From CBDDIP01 sp965229005 (lineage in GTDB: Bacteria > Actinomycetota > Acidimicrobiia > Acidimicrobiales > Ilumatobacteraceae): 64,000 bases of DNA. The translations under genes were made by a program, and so were the position numbers. Below the pieces are notes generated by a model, which was not told the DNA's origin, did not search any database, and saw nothing but the letters and a program-made list of their open reading frames with translations. Position 1 is the stretch's first letter. Each line of letters opens with the position of its first letter. Positions 61,849-64,000 of this stretch are shown here, piece by piece. Location: positions 186,001 through 250,000 of the forward strand of contig CBDDIP010000002.1 in assembly GCA_965229005.1 (NCBI GenBank), read 5' to 3'.

Positions 61849-63072
61849 ATGTCCTGTTCGACGTGCGGAGCTGCGACGCAGCCGGGGCAGAAGTTCTGCG
61901 CCGAATGCGGATCGCCGACGAGCACCGTCACGTTCGCCGCGCCGTCGAACCCGCCCCCGCCTCCCCCGTTGACGACCTCCCCGGCGACACCACCATCGTC
62001 GCCGGCAACGGCGAGGATCACCACGCCGCTGAACGTCGTCGAGCAGACGGTGCCCACGTATCAGCCGACGCCCAACGCGTGGGACCCCGGCCTGGGCGGC
62101 GCGTGGCAGGTTCACCACACCGGAGACGAAGAGCTCGTGCCGGTCTCCGGCCACACCGGTGAGCTCCCGGTCATCGACCCTGCAGTCGCTCCCACGTCGA
62201 GCGCCGCGGCGGTCGTGGTCCTCGCCGTGCTCACCGCTGCGGCGGCCGTCGCCGGCTCGACGTTGAAGCTCTTCAGCGTCGACACCGACAGCACCGCCGC
62301 CACCTTCGAGCTCGCCGACCTCTTGGCCAACGTGCGCGCTGCACTGATCGTCGGAGCGATCGTCCTCGTCATCGGCGCCGTGCTCGCCGCCGGCAGCCGG
62401 CGCGAGGGCGTCGGGCTCGCCGGGGGTGCCGCGCTCGGCCTCGCCTCCGTCGCGATCATCGTCGTCGGCGTCGTGCTCACGTTCCTGCAGACGTTCCGCG
62501 ACGGCGGACTGGGCACCGGCACCTTCACCAACGAGGCCGGGTTCTACGTCCTCGTCGGCGCCGGCGTGCTCGGCATCATCACCTTCCTCGTGTCACTGGG
62601 CGGGTCGGGCTTCGACGGCAACGTCGCCGTCAACCCGTTGATCGTCGCGTTCGGCACCGTCGCCAGCCTGGCCGTCGCGCTCGGTCCGCTGCTGCCGCTG
62701 AACGACGCCACGTTCGGCGACAACTTCTCCACGGACGCCACGAACGCAGTCGCGGTGTGGACCAGGATCGCATCGCTCGTCGTGCTCGCCGCCGGCGGAC
62801 TCATCGGCTTCCTCAACCGGCGCCGTTGGGGTCTGGCACTCGCCCTCGGCACGGTCGCTGCGGCAACGGCGCTGTGGCTCGGCTCGGTTCGCAACGACGG
62901 CAGCAGCGACTTCCCGGCCAACATCGGCATCGGCCTCACCAACCCCGGGTCGTTGGACGGCAAGCCGCACGTCGTCACGACGCTCGGTCTGATCGGCGTG
63001 CTGCTGGCCGCGCTCACCGGCTTCGCCGACGATGCGCGCCGTCGGGGCGCCATCGCTATGGTGCCGACATGA
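61849..63072 (+). CDS. Zinc-ribbon polytopic membrane protein
   Basis: A 407-residue protein. A zinc ribbon at the start has four cysteines (3, 6, 17, 20) as in zinc-ribbon_2-type proteins. A Pro-rich linker runs to about 60, and then about seven TM helices begin near 120. No enzyme motif. Such proteins are common in actinobacteria and of unknown function. It is followed within 13 bases by a second, shorter zinc-ribbon membrane protein. Confidence 0.78.
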   Translation: MSCSTCGAATQPGQKFCAECGSPTSTVTFAAPSNPPPPPPLTTSPATPPSSPATARITTPLNVVEQTVPTYQPTPNAWDPGLGGAWQVHHTGDEELVPVSGHTGELPVIDPAVAPTSSAAAVVVLAVLTAAAAVAGSTLKLFSVDTDSTAATFELADLLANVRAALIVGAIVLVIGAVLAAGSRREGVGLAGGAALGLASVAIIVVGVVLTFLQTFRDGGLGTGTFTNEAGFYVLVGAGVLGIITFLVSLGGSGFDGNVAVNPLIVAFGTVASLAVALGPLLPLNDATFGDNFSTDATNAVAVWTRIASLVVLAAGGLIGFLNRRRWGLALALGTVAAATALWLGSVRNDGSSDFPANIGIGLTNPGSLDGKPHVVTTLGLIGVLLAALTGFADDARRRGAIAMVPT

Positions 63073-63085
63073 TCCGGGGTCTGGC

Positions 63086-63853
63086 ATGAGCGCTTGTCCG
63101 AGCTGCGGATCGGCCAACCATCCGGGCGCCCAGTTCTGCGCCGTCTGCGGCACCGGGCTCACCGGCGACCCGGGACCGCTCGTGCAGACCGTGCCGGCAC
63201 CGACGCAGAAGCCCGTACCGTGGCTTGCGTACGCGGCCGGGTTCGTCGCCCTCGCCGTCGGCTCGTTCTTCGTCACTCGATTGGTCACGAAGGACGACAG
63301 CACCGGCACCGCGTCGTCGCCGTCTGCCACGGTCGAGGCGACCGACGTCCCGGCCACCGAGCCGGGTGGCAGCACTGCGGTCGCACCGCCGACCGACGCG
63401 GCCAGCACCACGATCCCCGACACGGTGCCGGTGACCACGCCGGTCACCACGCCCGAGACGGTGCCGGTCACCAACCCGCCGGATCCGCTCGCTCAGCTCG
63501 CTGCCACCCGCGACGCCGATCGCGCAGCGGTCGAGTCGTTCGTCGGGTTCTGGGTGCCGCAGCTCTCCGCCAAGCGCGAGGGCATCGAGGACGACGGGAT
63601 CATCTACACGAACGCCGACATCGTCAACAACCACAACAACCTCGTCAACGAGTTCGGCACGCTGCTGCTGTTCAGCGGCGACTACAACTACAAGACGACC
63701 GATCTCTGGGTCGACATCGTGCCGATCGCCTTCACCACACCTGACGAGGCGTTGGTGTTCTGCACCGATCGCGGCATCGATCGCGACAACTGTTTCGCCA
63801 AGTTCATCACCCACGATCCGAACGTCTCGCCGACGACGAAGCTCCAGCCTTGA
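63086..63853 (+). CDS. Zinc-ribbon single-TM protein
   Basis: A 255-residue protein with four zinc-ribbon cysteines (4, 7, 18, 21), one TM helix (about 47-64), a Thr/Pro-rich external linker and a C-terminal domain (about 140-255) rich in aromatic and Asp residues, with a cysteine pair (FCTDRGIDRDNC). The ATG at 63086 is chosen; an upstream in-frame ATG lies in the previous gene. It shares its zinc-ribbon lead with the upstream gene. Confidence 0.78.
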   Translation: MSACPSCGSANHPGAQFCAVCGTGLTGDPGPLVQTVPAPTQKPVPWLAYAAGFVALAVGSFFVTRLVTKDDSTGTASSPSATVEATDVPATEPGGSTAVAPPTDAASTTIPDTVPVTTPVTTPETVPVTNPPDPLAQLAATRDADRAAVESFVGFWVPQLSAKREGIEDDGIIYTNADIVNNHNNLVNEFGTLLLFSGDYNYKTTDLWVDIVPIAFTTPDEALVFCTDRGIDRDNCFAKFITHDPNVSPTTKLQP

Positions 63854-64000
63854 GACGCCAACGCCAGGCCATCGCCTTGGCGGTCGCGCTCGGGCTGGCC
63901 GCTTGCACCACGACGCAGAACGGGGGCAACCCGGGCACCCCGCCGACGAAACCGCCGACGAGCGGCTCTGCTCCGGCCACGGCCGGGGACACGACCAGCA
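63850..64000 (+). CDS. Lipoprotein, N-terminal part (cut by window edge)
   Basis: A TTG start overlapping the previous stop (TTGA) opens a frame to the window end. It codes for a short basic start, a hydrophobic ALAVALGLAAC lipobox-like segment (Cys about 19) and a Thr/Pro-rich linker. The overlap and the lipobox support a real gene, although a TTG start is less certain than ATG. The remainder is outside the window. Confidence 0.55.
   Translation, partial: MRRQRQAIALAVALGLAACTTTQNGGNPGTPPTKPPTSGSAPATAGDTTS

Overview
The window is 64 kb of high-GC DNA, tightly packed on both strands. It has no insertion sequence, phage gene, CRISPR array or rRNA, and no gene-free stretch longer than about 200 bases. 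Several features suggest an actinobacterium, most likely Acidimicrobiia (Ilumatobacter-like). These are GTG starts, a tRNA-Ser without encoded CCA, luciferase-like and PNPOx-like families common in F420-using actinobacteria, a DUF2510 protein, TauD/FadE/FadD-type lipid genes, and a secreted TAT protein with a C-terminal domain I associate with that class. The taxonomic placement is inference; no marker gene settles it.

Region 1 (1-18.8 kb) is a catabolic gene cluster. It holds a DUF35 Zn-ribbon protein, zinc alcohol dehydrogenase, small monooxygenase, acyl-CoA synthetase, APH-fold phosphotransferase with a small helical partner, two ThuA-like proteins, a cytochrome P450-SDR-PNPOx operon, acyl-CoA dehydrogenase and four SDRs. 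It also holds an acetoin/pyruvate-dehydrogenase-type operon (E1 alpha, E1 beta, AcoX, E2) and two paralogous TetR repressors. Four promoter regions share the core ACCAGTTGAT(C)A or a variant of it, and two more carry a TTAC/GTAA inverted repeat next to the TetR genes, so the region looks like one regulon. The substrate cannot be read from sequence. Hydroxylation, alcohol oxidation, CoA activation, beta-oxidation and cleavage by the 2-oxoacid/acetoin-type complex is a reasonable order.

Region 2 (18.9-31.8 kb) is mixed housekeeping and accessory: a 2H phosphodiesterase, a DUF2786 protein, a luciferase-like oxidoreductase with an MFS exporter, two GNATs, a peroxiredoxin/VIT-transporter pair, a lipoprotein with an internal duplication, an adenosine-deaminase-family enzyme, a cytosine-deaminase-like amidohydrolase, and two divergent GT-C-like membrane proteins.

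Region 3 (31.8-44.3 kb) has a TauD dioxygenase/TetR operon divergent from a LysR regulator and a luciferase-like oxidoreductase. It continues with secreted lipoproteins and a TAT-exported protein, tRNA-Ser(UGA), a four-gene overlapping ABC-2 transport operon that includes a fasciclin-domain lipoprotein, and prephenate dehydratase.

Region 4 (44.4-64 kb) starts with larB-larC, which make or load the nickel-pincer cofactor, with no larA or larE in the window. It then has a DsbB/TlpA-like pair, a rhodanese, a second ABC transporter, a metallo-beta-lactamase/Rieske fusion and a probable degenerate GGDEF protein. Next come GH2 beta-galactosidase, an L,D-transpeptidase, gluQ with a 2OG-Fe(II) oxygenase, a GGDEF-EAL protein whose EAL half has two catalytic substitutions, and two Zn-ribbon membrane proteins followed by a lipoprotein cut by the window edge.
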